The position numbers were made by a program, and so were the translations under genes. The notes below the pieces were generated by a model. That model was not told the DNA's origin. It saw only the letters and a list, made by a program, of their open reading frames with translations, and did no database searches. Below, one piece after another: positions 29,226 to 36,017 of a stretch of 64,000 bases of DNA. The stretch covers positions 62,001-126,000 of the forward strand of contig CAVRQC010000024.1 in NCBI GenBank assembly GCA_963723205.1. The letters run 5' to 3'. Source of the stretch: CAVQBP01 sp963723205 (GTDB lineage Bacteria > Bacteroidota > Ignavibacteria > Ignavibacteriales > Ignavibacteriaceae). Positions within the stretch are counted from its first letter, which is position 1. Every line of letters begins with the position of its first letter.

Positions 29226-29254
29226 AATATAACATATTGTCTAAGTTTTGTCAA
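29224..29254 (-). promoter_or_regulatory. Promoter of the carotenoid operon with embedded CarH-type operator
   Basis: Minus strand: TTG (29252-29254), 20-nt spacer, TATATTTG (29224-29231), a perfect TAnnTTTG box. Inside, GACAA occurs twice with an 11-bp period (29248-29252 and 29237-29241), as TTGACAA then TTAGACAA. CarH/LitR repressors bind 11-bp-spaced direct repeats overlapping promoters, so this is the expected operator of the divergent regulator. Confidence 0.7.
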
Positions 29255-29377
29255 GCATATAATTACCCGATTCTTTGTGAGAGACAAAAAAACTCAATTT
29301 TCAGCCATTTATTGATATTGAGTGTGCTCTGGATTATATCTAATGGACCAGATTTATAATTTTATAGTTTTCAACTC

Positions 29378-29408
29378 TTGACAATTATTAGACAATGGCC
29401 TAAATTTA
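29378..29408 (+). promoter_or_regulatory. Promoter and autoregulatory operator of the CarH-like gene
   Basis: Plus strand: TTG (29378-29380), 20-nt spacer, TAAATTTA (29401-29408; one mismatch to TAnnTTTG). GACAA recurs at 29380-29384 and 29391-29395, again 11 bp apart and in the same position relative to the boxes as in the divergent promoter. The -7 box ends 4 nt before the ATG and no ribosome site is present, which suggests a leaderless transcript. Confidence 0.65.
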
Positions 29409-29412
29409 CAAA

Positions 29413-30339
29413 ATGCAAAATGAAAAGAAATATTCGATTAAAGCTGTTGCAACAATTTCAGGTTTAACTGAATTCGTAATAAGAGCATGGGAAAAAAGAT
29501 ATAATGCTGTTACTCCATCGAGAACAGATACAAACAGAAGGGTATATTCACAAACCGATATAGAAAAATTAAAACTGCTGCACCAGGCCACAACTAAAGG
29601 GCATAGTATAGGCAATATAGCTAATTTAAATATCGATTCGTTAAAGGAATTGATTGATACACAAACATCAAATTATACGAGAGATAATAAAAATGACGGG
29701 AATAACTTTGATCCTTTGAAGCATATAGATATCTGTATGGAAGCAATTCAAAAGCTTGATGCGGAAAAACTGGAAATAGAACTTTTAAAAGCCTCTGTTA
29801 GTTTATCACAGCCTGAACTTATAGAAAAAATACTAATTCCTTTGCTGGAGAAAACAGGTCAAAATTGGGAAGAAGGAAAAATCCGGGTTATTAATGAACA
29901 CCTGGCATCTACAATTATCGGCTCGTTCTTATTTAATTTGATAGACAACTATAAGATTCCAAACACAGCTCCTAAAATTTTATTTACAACGCCGATGGGA
30001 CAGCATCACGAATTCGGAGCTCTTTTAGCTGCAGCAGTTGCAGCATATTCCGGCTGGAAAGCGGTTTATCTGGGTTCCAATTTACCGATCGTGGATTTTA
30101 TTAATGCTGCTGAAAGGATGGAACCGAAAGCTGTTGCTTTGTCGATTATTTATCCTCAAAATGATCCTCAGCTGAAAAATGAATTGTTAAAATTAAAATT
30201 ATTAAACAAAGAAATTATAATTTTTGTCGGTGGAAGAGCTGCTTATTCTTATGGTGATGTTTTGGATCAAATTAATGCTTTGCATGTAAAAGACTTGAAT
30301 GAATTTCGAAATAAATTGATTTCATTATCCAGCGAGTAA
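29413..30339 (+). CDS. carH: CarH/LitR-like B12-dependent MerR-family photoreceptor regulator
   Basis: 308-aa transcription factor. A MerR-type winged helix (1-70; YSIKAVATISGLTEFVIRAW) is followed by a helical bundle with the light-sensing signature W152-x9-E162-H163 (NWEEGKIRVINEHLAS), then a cobalamin-binding Rossmann domain whose H199 (GQHHEFGALL) is the expected lower axial cobalt ligand. In characterised CarH proteins, adenosylcobalamin-bound tetramers repress carotenoid genes in the dark and light breaks the complex. Gln occupies the usual acidic position two residues before the histidine. It is divergent from the carotenoid operon. Photoregulation is inferred from family and motifs. 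Confidence 0.88.
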   Translation: MQNEKKYSIKAVATISGLTEFVIRAWEKRYNAVTPSRTDTNRRVYSQTDIEKLKLLHQATTKGHSIGNIANLNIDSLKELIDTQTSNYTRDNKNDGNNFDPLKHIDICMEAIQKLDAEKLEIELLKASVSLSQPELIEKILIPLLEKTGQNWEEGKIRVINEHLASTIIGSFLFNLIDNYKIPNTAPKILFTTPMGQHHEFGALLAAAVAAYSGWKAVYLGSNLPIVDFINAAERMEPKAVALSIIYPQNDPQLKNELLKLKLLNKEIIIFVGGRAAYSYGDVLDQINALHVKDLNEFRNKLISLSSE

Positions 30340-30379
30340 TAATTAGAATGAAGCCGACTAAAATTAATTGTTCAGATCT

Positions 30380-31864
30380 TTAGTATTGTTTGAGAATTTT
30401 TTTCAGCTTTTGAACACCTGTCTTTAATTTAGCTTTATCAAAAGCAGTATATCCTAATAATAGCCCGGGTTTCTGTCTGAATTTCAGGACATATTCAGAA
30501 ACTGGATAAACGAGTAAATCATTTTCTTTTGCTTTCTTTGCAATTTCTACATCGTTAAAATCTTCAGGCAGCCATACGATTAGATGCATCCCGGCATCAG
30601 ATGTTTTTACCTTTATTACATCACCAAGTTCTTTTTCCAGTTCACTGATTAAAAATTCCTGTCTTTCTTTATAAGATGTTCTCATTCTCCTGATATGTTT
30701 TGTAAAATGTCCCTCTTTTAAAAATCGGGAAGTAATAATTTGCTCAAAAGCCGGGCTTTGCCTGTCCATCATCGATTTTGCAGAGACGAATATTTTTACC
30801 ATTTCAGGATCAGGTAAAACAAGGTATCCTAAACGCAGACCCGGGAATAAAACTTTACTGAAAGTTCCTAAATAAAGGACACAATTATTTTTATCCATTC
30901 CCTGTAAAGAGGGAAGCGGATTACCGGAATACCTGAATTCGCTGTCATAGTCGTCTTCAATTATCCAGCAGTTATTTTTACTTGCATACTGCAGAACCTG
31001 GATTCTTCGTGCAGCACTCATTGTTAGTCCAAGTGGGAACTGGTGTGATGGTGTGGTATATATTAATTTAGGAACGGGATATTTATTTGAAGAATATTCA
31101 ATGTTTAATCCTTCTCCATCCAGGGGAGACGGAAAAATAGTTGCACCGGCAAATAACATTGATGCCCTGGCCCCGAAATAACCGGGATCCTCAAGCCATA
31201 CAGCATCACCCAAATTCAGCAATACTCTCATTACAAGATCCAGCCCCTGCTGTGAACCGTTCACGATAACAATTTGTTCAGCACTGCAATTTACTGCTCT
31301 AAAGATTCGAAGGTAGGAAGCAATTTCTTCTCTGAGTGGTTTGTAGCCGGCTGCATCACCGTATCCTAATTCTACGCTTGAAATTTTCTGTGTCGTTTGA
31401 TTATTTATTTTTAACCATGTTTTTATAGGAAATTCGTTCAGATCGGGCACACCGTTCTGAAAAGGAATTATTTCTTCAATGGATGTATTTCTATATAACA
31501 GTTCGGGGCTGCCTAATTGTGCAATTAAATTTGTTGATATTTTTTTCCCGGATTTTTTCCGGTTTACTTTTTCCTGAATATTTAAAATATTATCAGGAAT
31601 CTCATTAACAAATGTGCCTGAACCAATTTTACCTTTTATATATCCTTCTAGTAGAAGCTGTTCAAAAGCCATAACAACAGTATTTCTTGAAATGTCTAAT
31701 TCTGCAGCTAGTGAACGAGTTCCGGGAAGTTTTTGGCCGGGAGAAAATTTACTATCTAATATTGACTGCCTGAACTTATCATACAATTGTTTATACAACG
31801 GGATTTCTGAATCATGATCAATTTTCAGTGAGACAAGAGGTATCTCTGATATCTGCTTCGGCAT
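30380..31864 (-). CDS. MocR/PdxR-type GntR-aminotransferase regulator
   Basis: 494-aa regulator. Residues about 14-80 are a GntR winged helix (PLYKQLYDKFRQ ... SRNTVVMAFEQLL). From about 125 to the end is a fold-type I aminotransferase-like domain with IIEDDYDSEFRY and the PLP lysine in GTFSKVLFPGLRLGY. MocR proteins sense pyridoxal phosphate or amino compounds and usually control adjacent genes. On the far side of a 590-nt repeat-filled gap lie a SnoaL-like gene and a PPOX-fold flavoprotein gene, possible targets. It is convergent with carH. Confidence 0.9.
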   Translation of the reverse strand: MPKQISEIPLVSLKIDHDSEIPLYKQLYDKFRQSILDSKFSPGQKLPGTRSLAAELDISRNTVVMAFEQLLLEGYIKGKIGSGTFVNEIPDNILNIQEKVNRKKSGKKISTNLIAQLGSPELLYRNTSIEEIIPFQNGVPDLNEFPIKTWLKINNQTTQKISSVELGYGDAAGYKPLREEIASYLRIFRAVNCSAEQIVIVNGSQQGLDLVMRVLLNLGDAVWLEDPGYFGARASMLFAGATIFPSPLDGEGLNIEYSSNKYPVPKLIYTTPSHQFPLGLTMSAARRIQVLQYASKNNCWIIEDDYDSEFRYSGNPLPSLQGMDKNNCVLYLGTFSKVLFPGLRLGYLVLPDPEMVKIFVSAKSMMDRQSPAFEQIITSRFLKEGHFTKHIRRMRTSYKERQEFLISELEKELGDVIKVKTSDAGMHLIVWLPEDFNDVEIAKKAKENDLLVYPVSEYVLKFRQKPGLLLGYTAFDKAKLKTGVQKLKKILKQY

Positions 31865-32096
31865 TATTAATTCATTTTGTTTTTGTATAAAATTAGCTAT
31901 TAAAGGTCTTTAAGTAAAGCTGAATAAAAAGCCTGATATTGAAAATCAAATTAACTTTCAATCTCCTTTCCATCTACAGCAAAGATTTGTGTCTTACAAG
32001 AATATTTAATTTATAATTTTACATTTTTTAATTATTATTTACTTGTCTGTTTAATAATTATTTTATTATTAGCTCAAGTTGACCACCTTTGGGGTA

Positions 32097-32112
32097 AACC
32101 GTTGAAACGGTT
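32097..32112. repeat. Palindrome AACCGTT-GA-AACGGTT
   Basis: Seven-base arms with a GA centre. It is the first of four palindromes in the gene-free stretch 31865-32455, which otherwise holds AT-rich sequence including the mocR upstream region. The clustering suggests a dispersed non-coding repeat rather than separate regulatory sites. Confidence 0.5.
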
Positions 32113-32132
32113 ATAAATATTCGTCTTTTTAC

Positions 32133-32162
32133 ATTAACCCCGGAATTAATTCCAGGATTAAT
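32133..32162. repeat. 30-bp imperfect palindrome
   Basis: Arms of 15 nt (ATTAACCCCGGAATT and AATTCCAGGATTAAT) pair with two mismatches around the perfect core GGAATTAATTCC (32142-32153). It is not followed by a T-run, so it is not a terminator. Probably part of a repeated intergenic element. Confidence 0.55.
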
Positions 32163-32201
32163 GAGATACACCAAAATAGAAGTATCAACTGTTTTAATTT
32201 A

Positions 32202-32217
32202 TCTGCCAGCAGGCAGA
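32202..32217. repeat. Hairpin TCTGCC-AGCA-GGCAGA
   Basis: GC-rich six-base arms in otherwise AT-rich DNA. The base composition differs from its surroundings, which fits a mobile palindromic repeat. TTTTTT follows after CGG (32221 onwards), so a weak terminator role is an alternative. Confidence 0.45.
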
Positions 32218-32282
32218 CGGTTTTTTCATCCTTAGCGGTCAACATGAGACTTATAAAAAGGCTTTGCCTTTAATAATTAAAT

Positions 32283-32396
32283 TAGTGACCTTTCCAACGT
32301 AGCATAATAGTAGGGGATGCAAAATTTGCATCCCCTACATTGAGACTGCGACAGACTTTATTTGAAAAAATGCTTCTTTAATCCAATTGGTCACTA
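32283..32396. mobile_element. MITE-like element with terminal inverted repeats and internal palindrome
   Basis: TAGTGACC (32283-32290) and GGTCACTA (32389-32396) form 8-bp terminal inverted repeats around 98 nt of non-coding DNA. That DNA includes a perfect 29-nt palindrome at 32310-32338 (arms GTAGGGGATGCAAA and TTTGCATCCCCTAC around one A). No transposase is present. The short repeats could be chance, so the element status is tentative; the internal palindrome itself is certain. Confidence 0.4.
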
Positions 32397-32455
32397 GCAG
32401 TTATTAATTATTTCTGATAAAATTTATTTTAATAATTATTGAAGAAAGAGAATTC

Positions 32456-32850
32456 ATGCGACCTGATTTAATTACAGAGCCAAAACTTCTCAATATATTA
32501 GAGGAACTAAAAAAAGTGAACCAATATTTCATAAGCCGGAATTCGGGACTACACGTCAGGATTTCGAAAAAATGGTTGAACCTTCTTTCTGGGAAGTCGG
32601 CGCATCAGGCCGGCGGTACAGCAGGGAGTTTGTACTGGATATACTGGAAGAAAGATCCAACAGCAGGGAAGAATATAACTGGAAGACAAAAGATTTTCAT
32701 TGTCTTGAAATTGCTGACAATAACTATCTGCTTACATACACACTTTTCCAGGACGAAAGAATTACAAGGAGAGCCACAATATGGAGAAGATACGGTAAAG
32801 ATTGGAAAATTGTATACCACCAGGGAACCATTGCAGAAGAAAAAAAATGA
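32456..32850 (+). pseudogene. SnoaL-like DUF4440 protein gene split by a frameshift at an A7 run
   Basis: Two frames make one protein of about 131 aa. The first (32456 on) gives MRPDLITEPKLLNILEELKK. After the A7 run at 32509-32515 the -1 frame continues SEPIFHKPEFGTTRQDF, then FWEVGASGRRYSREFVLD and TRRATIWRRY, ending with YHQGTI, a complete DUF4440 (NTF2-like) pattern. In the zero frame the codons at the run are CTA AAA AAA G, so a -1 slip at the run yields the full product. It may be a recent mutation, an assembly error or real slippage. The function of this small fold here is unknown; many relatives bind small ligands. Confidence 0.75.
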
Positions 32851-33024
32851 TCACATATCACTAAAACCACTGATAATTGAATATATTCTGGAACTATTGA
32901 ACAATAGCCCTTCCATGTGTTTTAACCCACATAACTAAGTGGTCCCATTAGCGGAAAGAATAATGGCTCTTTTCACAAAACATCTGACAGCATATATTTG
33001 TTACGAATTTTTAACGGAGATTAT

Positions 33025-33696
33025 TTGAAAAATATTGCTATTACCAAAAGGACAAAAATAAAAAGACTTCCTAAAAGAGGAGCATATGATAAAGAAACAA
33101 TTTATGGAATATTGGATGATTCTTTTGTCTGCCAGGTCGGGTTTAAGATTGACGAACAGGTCTATATAATTCCCACAAACTTTGGAAGAAAAGATAACCA
33201 GATATTTATACACGGTTCAAAAAAAAGCCGGATGTTAAAATCATTTGAATCGGGAGAAGATGTTTGTATCTCTATATCTTTAATTGACGGATTAGTTCTG
33301 GCCAGATCTGCATTTCATCATTCTGTTAATTATAGATCAGTAATCATATTCGCTAAACCTGTAATGGTTGAAGGTGAAAATGAAAAGAGTGAAGCATTAA
33401 AAATAATCCTTGATCATATAATGCCGGGAAGATGGGAAGATGTAAGAAAACCGAATAAAAAAGAATTGGAAGCTACTTCTGTTTTCTCATTTAAGATTGA
33501 TGAAGCTTCTGCTAAAATCAGAACCGGACCTGCTATTGATGATAAAGAAGATCTAAACCTGAATGTTTGGGCAGGAGTGCTACCTATAAAAACGATTGCC
33601 TCAGAACCAGAAAATAACAATGATTTAAAAGACAACATTTTAATACCGGAATATATTGAAACATATAAAAGAAAGATGGAAGAAAATGTTAACTAA
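33025..33696 (+). CDS. PPOX-fold flavin-binding protein (pyridoxamine 5'-phosphate oxidase-like)
   Basis: About 223 aa, FMN-binding split-barrel protein of the Pyridox_ox_2 type. Typical blocks are TKIKRLPKRGAYDKETIYGI at the start, then VYIIPTNFGRKDNQIFIHGS, then VLARSAFHHSVNYRSVIIF and MPGRWEDVRKPNKKEL. The TTG at 33025 with GGAG at 33016-33019 is preferred over a TTG at 32998 that lacks a ribosome site. Relatives are often predicted to bind flavin but lack a proven reaction. It overlaps the next gene by 11 nt. A MocR regulator 1.1 kb upstream on the other strand may control it. Confidence 0.8.
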   Translation: MKNIAITKRTKIKRLPKRGAYDKETIYGILDDSFVCQVGFKIDEQVYIIPTNFGRKDNQIFIHGSKKSRMLKSFESGEDVCISISLIDGLVLARSAFHHSVNYRSVIIFAKPVMVEGENEKSEALKIILDHIMPGRWEDVRKPNKKELEATSVFSFKIDEASAKIRTGPAIDDKEDLNLNVWAGVLPIKTIASEPENNNDLKDNILIPEYIETYKRKMEENVN

Positions 33697-34129
33697 AAGA
33701 TTTAAAATAAAAGATATTACACCAGATGGTTATAAAGCCGTCTTGGCACTTGAAAAATATATCAGTAATTCAAAAATAAATCCAATCTATCGTGAGATGA
33801 TTAAGATAAGAGCATCCCAGATAAACGGCTGCGCTTATTGTATTGATATGCATACAAAAGATGCAAGGGAACTCGGCGAATCTGAAAGAAGGATATATGC
33901 TTTAATTGCCTGGAGAGAATCTCCTCTGTTCAGTGAAGAGGAAAGAGCTTTATTAGCCGCTACCGAAGAAATAACAAATATCTCGATTAAGGGACTCTCG
34001 GAAGAAACATACGATAATCTTAAAAATTATTTCAATTACCTTGAGATTGCTGATATTATTTTAATAGTTGTAACCATTAATTCATGGAACAGAATTACTG
34101 TAAGTTTGCACTCGGTTTTTGAGGAATAA
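33686..34129 (+). CDS. AhpD-like alkylhydroperoxidase / carboxymuconolactone decarboxylase family protein
   Basis: 147-aa all-helical protein of the CMD/AhpD superfamily. The redox pair is C49-A-Y-C52 followed by H56 (NGCAYCIDMHTKDARELGE), the AhpD-type proton-relay arrangement. The ATG at 33686 (ribosome site GGAAG) is chosen; a longer frame from 33656 would sit inside the previous gene. It probably reduces peroxides or acts as a redox partner. It is coupled to the PPOX gene by an 11-nt overlap. Confidence 0.85.
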   Translation: MLTKRFKIKDITPDGYKAVLALEKYISNSKINPIYREMIKIRASQINGCAYCIDMHTKDARELGESERRIYALIAWRESPLFSEEERALLAATEEITNISIKGLSEETYDNLKNYFNYLEIADIILIVVTINSWNRITVSLHSVFEE

Positions 34130-34200
34130 TGTTAAATTTTTTCGTCACAAACTAATGCTGATTTAATTGAAATAATTTATAAACAACAAACAAAATATCT

Positions 34201-34683
34201 ATGCAGAGAAAACATCAATATGCAGTAACTGTTAAATGGACAGGGAACAGGGGTGAAGGAACTTCGACTTACCGTGGTTACGATCGAAGTCATAAAATTA
34301 TATCCGCAAATAAAGATGATATTCTATGTTCATCGGATCCTGTTTTCCGTGGCGATAAAACTAAGTATAATCCTGAAGAACTTTTAGTAGCTGCTCTTTC
34401 TTCGTGCCATATGCTTTCATATTTGCATTTGTGTGCTGATTCAGGGATAGTAGTTATCGATTATTTTGATAATCCTACTGGTTTGATGATTGAGTCAAAA
34501 GATGGAAGCGGACATTTTTCAGAAGTTACTCTTAATCCTGTTGTTACTGTTACAGATAGTTCAATGATTGATAAAGCAAATGGGCTTCACAGAAGAGCAA
34601 ATGAACTATGTTTCATTGCAAATTCCTGCAACTTTAAGGTTCATCATAAACCTAGCTGTAAGATTGCAGCAGATAAAAGCTAA
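34201..34683 (+). CDS. OsmC family peroxiredoxin-like protein
   Basis: 160-aa protein of the OsmC/Ohr fold. The two redox cysteines are C69 (AALSSCHML) and C137 (ANELCFIANSC), with an additional C143. The N-terminal part (YAVTVKWTGNRGEGT) is the usual beta sheet. OsmC proteins reduce organic hydroperoxides. It follows the AhpD-like gene by 71 nt on the same strand, giving a small peroxide-defence group. Confidence 0.88.
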   Translation: MQRKHQYAVTVKWTGNRGEGTSTYRGYDRSHKIISANKDDILCSSDPVFRGDKTKYNPEELLVAALSSCHMLSYLHLCADSGIVVIDYFDNPTGLMIESKDGSGHFSEVTLNPVVTVTDSSMIDKANGLHRRANELCFIANSCNFKVHHKPSCKIAADKS

Positions 34684-34704
34684 ATACCAACGGAATATTT
34701 TTAC

Positions 34705-34891
34705 ATGATAAAAACAATTGCATATACATCAGATATACATTTAGATGAACAGTATCCAATTGATTTGGGAGTCAATTCAAGAAAAAACTGGAAAATAATT
34801 TTAAATGATATCATCTAAAAAAAAAGATGAAACAATTGTCGGAGGAAATACAGGTTCTGTTTCTGCATGTAAATATTTTTTTATTCTTTGA
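34705..34891 (+). pseudogene. Remnant of a metallophosphoesterase gene
   Basis: ATG at 34705 reads MIKTIAYTSDIHLDEQYPID, then LGVNSRKNWKIILNDII, then stop. This is the N-terminal block of calcineurin-like phosphoesterases, whose metal motif is DxH (SDIH here). Past the stop, another frame over an A9 run continues SKKKDETIVGGNTGSVSA to 34891, matching the second motif region (GGDxxE in active enzymes, here GGN). The rest of the gene, including the catalytic C-terminal part, is missing. It lies between osmC and the DUF3224 gene, so a deletion plus frameshift has removed most of a gene. Confidence 0.6.
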
Positions 34892-34981
34892 GCAAATTTT
34901 TTTGAATTAAATATTAGATTTTCATTTCAATTTATTCTGAACTAATTTCTTGAAGAAAATTAACTTTTATAAGGAGGAACT

Positions 34982-35377
34982 TTGATTGTTACAGGTAAAT
35001 TTGAAGTTAAGCTGCAGCCATTGGAACCGTTTTCCAAAGGAGAAAATGAAGTAAACCTTGGAAGAATGTCAATTGATAAAAAATTTGAGGGTGAGTTATC
35101 CGCGGCCAGCAAAGGTGAAATGTTAAGTGTAATGACTCAGGTTAAAGGTTCTGCAGGCTACGTTGCAATCGAGCAGGTGGATGGAACGCTTTCCGGGAAA
35201 AGGGGAAGCTTCGTCCTTCAGCATTTTGGCACAATGAACAAAGGTAAAAATTATCTTAATATCGAAGTCGTACCCGGGTCCGGAACTGATGAATTAAAAG
35301 GTTTATCAGGAAAGATGAATATCCGTATCGAGGAGGGGCAGCATTATTACGATTTAGAATATAAAATTACAGAATAA
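34982..35377 (+). CDS. DUF3224 family protein
   Basis: 131-aa beta-barrel protein of the DUF3224 family, with GRMSIDKKFEGELSAASKGEM, then AGYVAIEQVDGTLSGKRGSF, then QHFGTM and VPGSGTDELKGLSGKM. The start is TTG preceded by AAGGAGG with ideal spacing, so it is well supported although no ATG is available. Function is unknown; an allene-oxide-cyclase-like fold is usual for this family. It stands alone after the phosphoesterase remnant. Confidence 0.82.
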   Translation: MIVTGKFEVKLQPLEPFSKGENEVNLGRMSIDKKFEGELSAASKGEMLSVMTQVKGSAGYVAIEQVDGTLSGKRGSFVLQHFGTMNKGKNYLNIEVVPGSGTDELKGLSGKMNIRIEEGQHYYDLEYKITE

Positions 35378-35453
35378 TTTTTGACAAAAACGCTTATTAA
35401 TCTTATGTACATGTTAATTAAATTATATTTTTTTTATAAAGGTAAAAAATCAA

Positions 35454-35930
35454 ATGATCGAAATGAAACAATACCTAATCGATACATCCAATTTTAATGA
35501 TTATGCAAATAAAAATATTCTTAAAAAGATTAAAGAACTACCGGATAAAGATGCATGTATTAAATTCTTCTCACACTTGATTAATTCACAAAATAAATGG
35601 CTCGATAGAATTATCAAATATCCGGTTGAATCAAAATTGGATTGGTGGTCTCCGGTTTATGATTTGGGAAGTATTGAAGAGGAATGGGATACAAGTTTAA
35701 AAGCATGGATTAATTTCCTGGATAGTAAAAATGATGATGAACTTTTTATTCAAACAAAATTTATAGGTTATGATGGCGGTACATGGATTGCTGAAATTAA
35801 AGATATTGCCTTGCAGCTTAATTATCATTCATTTCATCACCGTGCACAGATTCAAACTATAATCAGACAACAAGGGTTTAACCCGGATTTTATTGATTAC
35901 ATAGGCGTAAAATATAAGAAGCTTTCATAA
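35454..35930 (+). CDS. DinB-like four-helix metal-binding protein
   Basis: 158 aa, predicted helical bundle of the DinB/YfiT superfamily. The metal-binding histidines are visible in HLINSQNKW (about 42) and in NYHSFHHRAQIQTIIRQQGF (about 124-130), with the closing PDFIDYIG motif. Some relatives are bacillithiol- or mycothiol-dependent transferases, which is noteworthy because bshC is in this window, but the substrate cannot be told. ATG at 35454 is used; ATG at 35463 is possible. Confidence 0.75.
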   Translation: MIEMKQYLIDTSNFNDYANKNILKKIKELPDKDACIKFFSHLINSQNKWLDRIIKYPVESKLDWWSPVYDLGSIEEEWDTSLKAWINFLDSKNDDELFIQTKFIGYDGGTWIAEIKDIALQLNYHSFHHRAQIQTIIRQQGFNPDFIDYIGVKYKKLS

Positions 35931-36017
35931 ACATGTTGATTTAAAAAGAAATTTTAACTCAATTATCTTTTTCTTACATTAATAACATGTTTTTAAAATA
36001 TAGGGAAGGGGTGTTCT

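Noticed and set aside
32456..32938. 160-aa zero-frame protein
   Set aside because: After codon 20 it resembles nothing, while the -1 frame gives a complete DUF4440 domain. The long zero frame is an artefact of the frameshift.
34705..34818. 37-codon frame as an intact small gene
   Set aside because: It matches only the N-terminal block of metallophosphoesterases and the homology continues in another frame past the stop, so it is a remnant.
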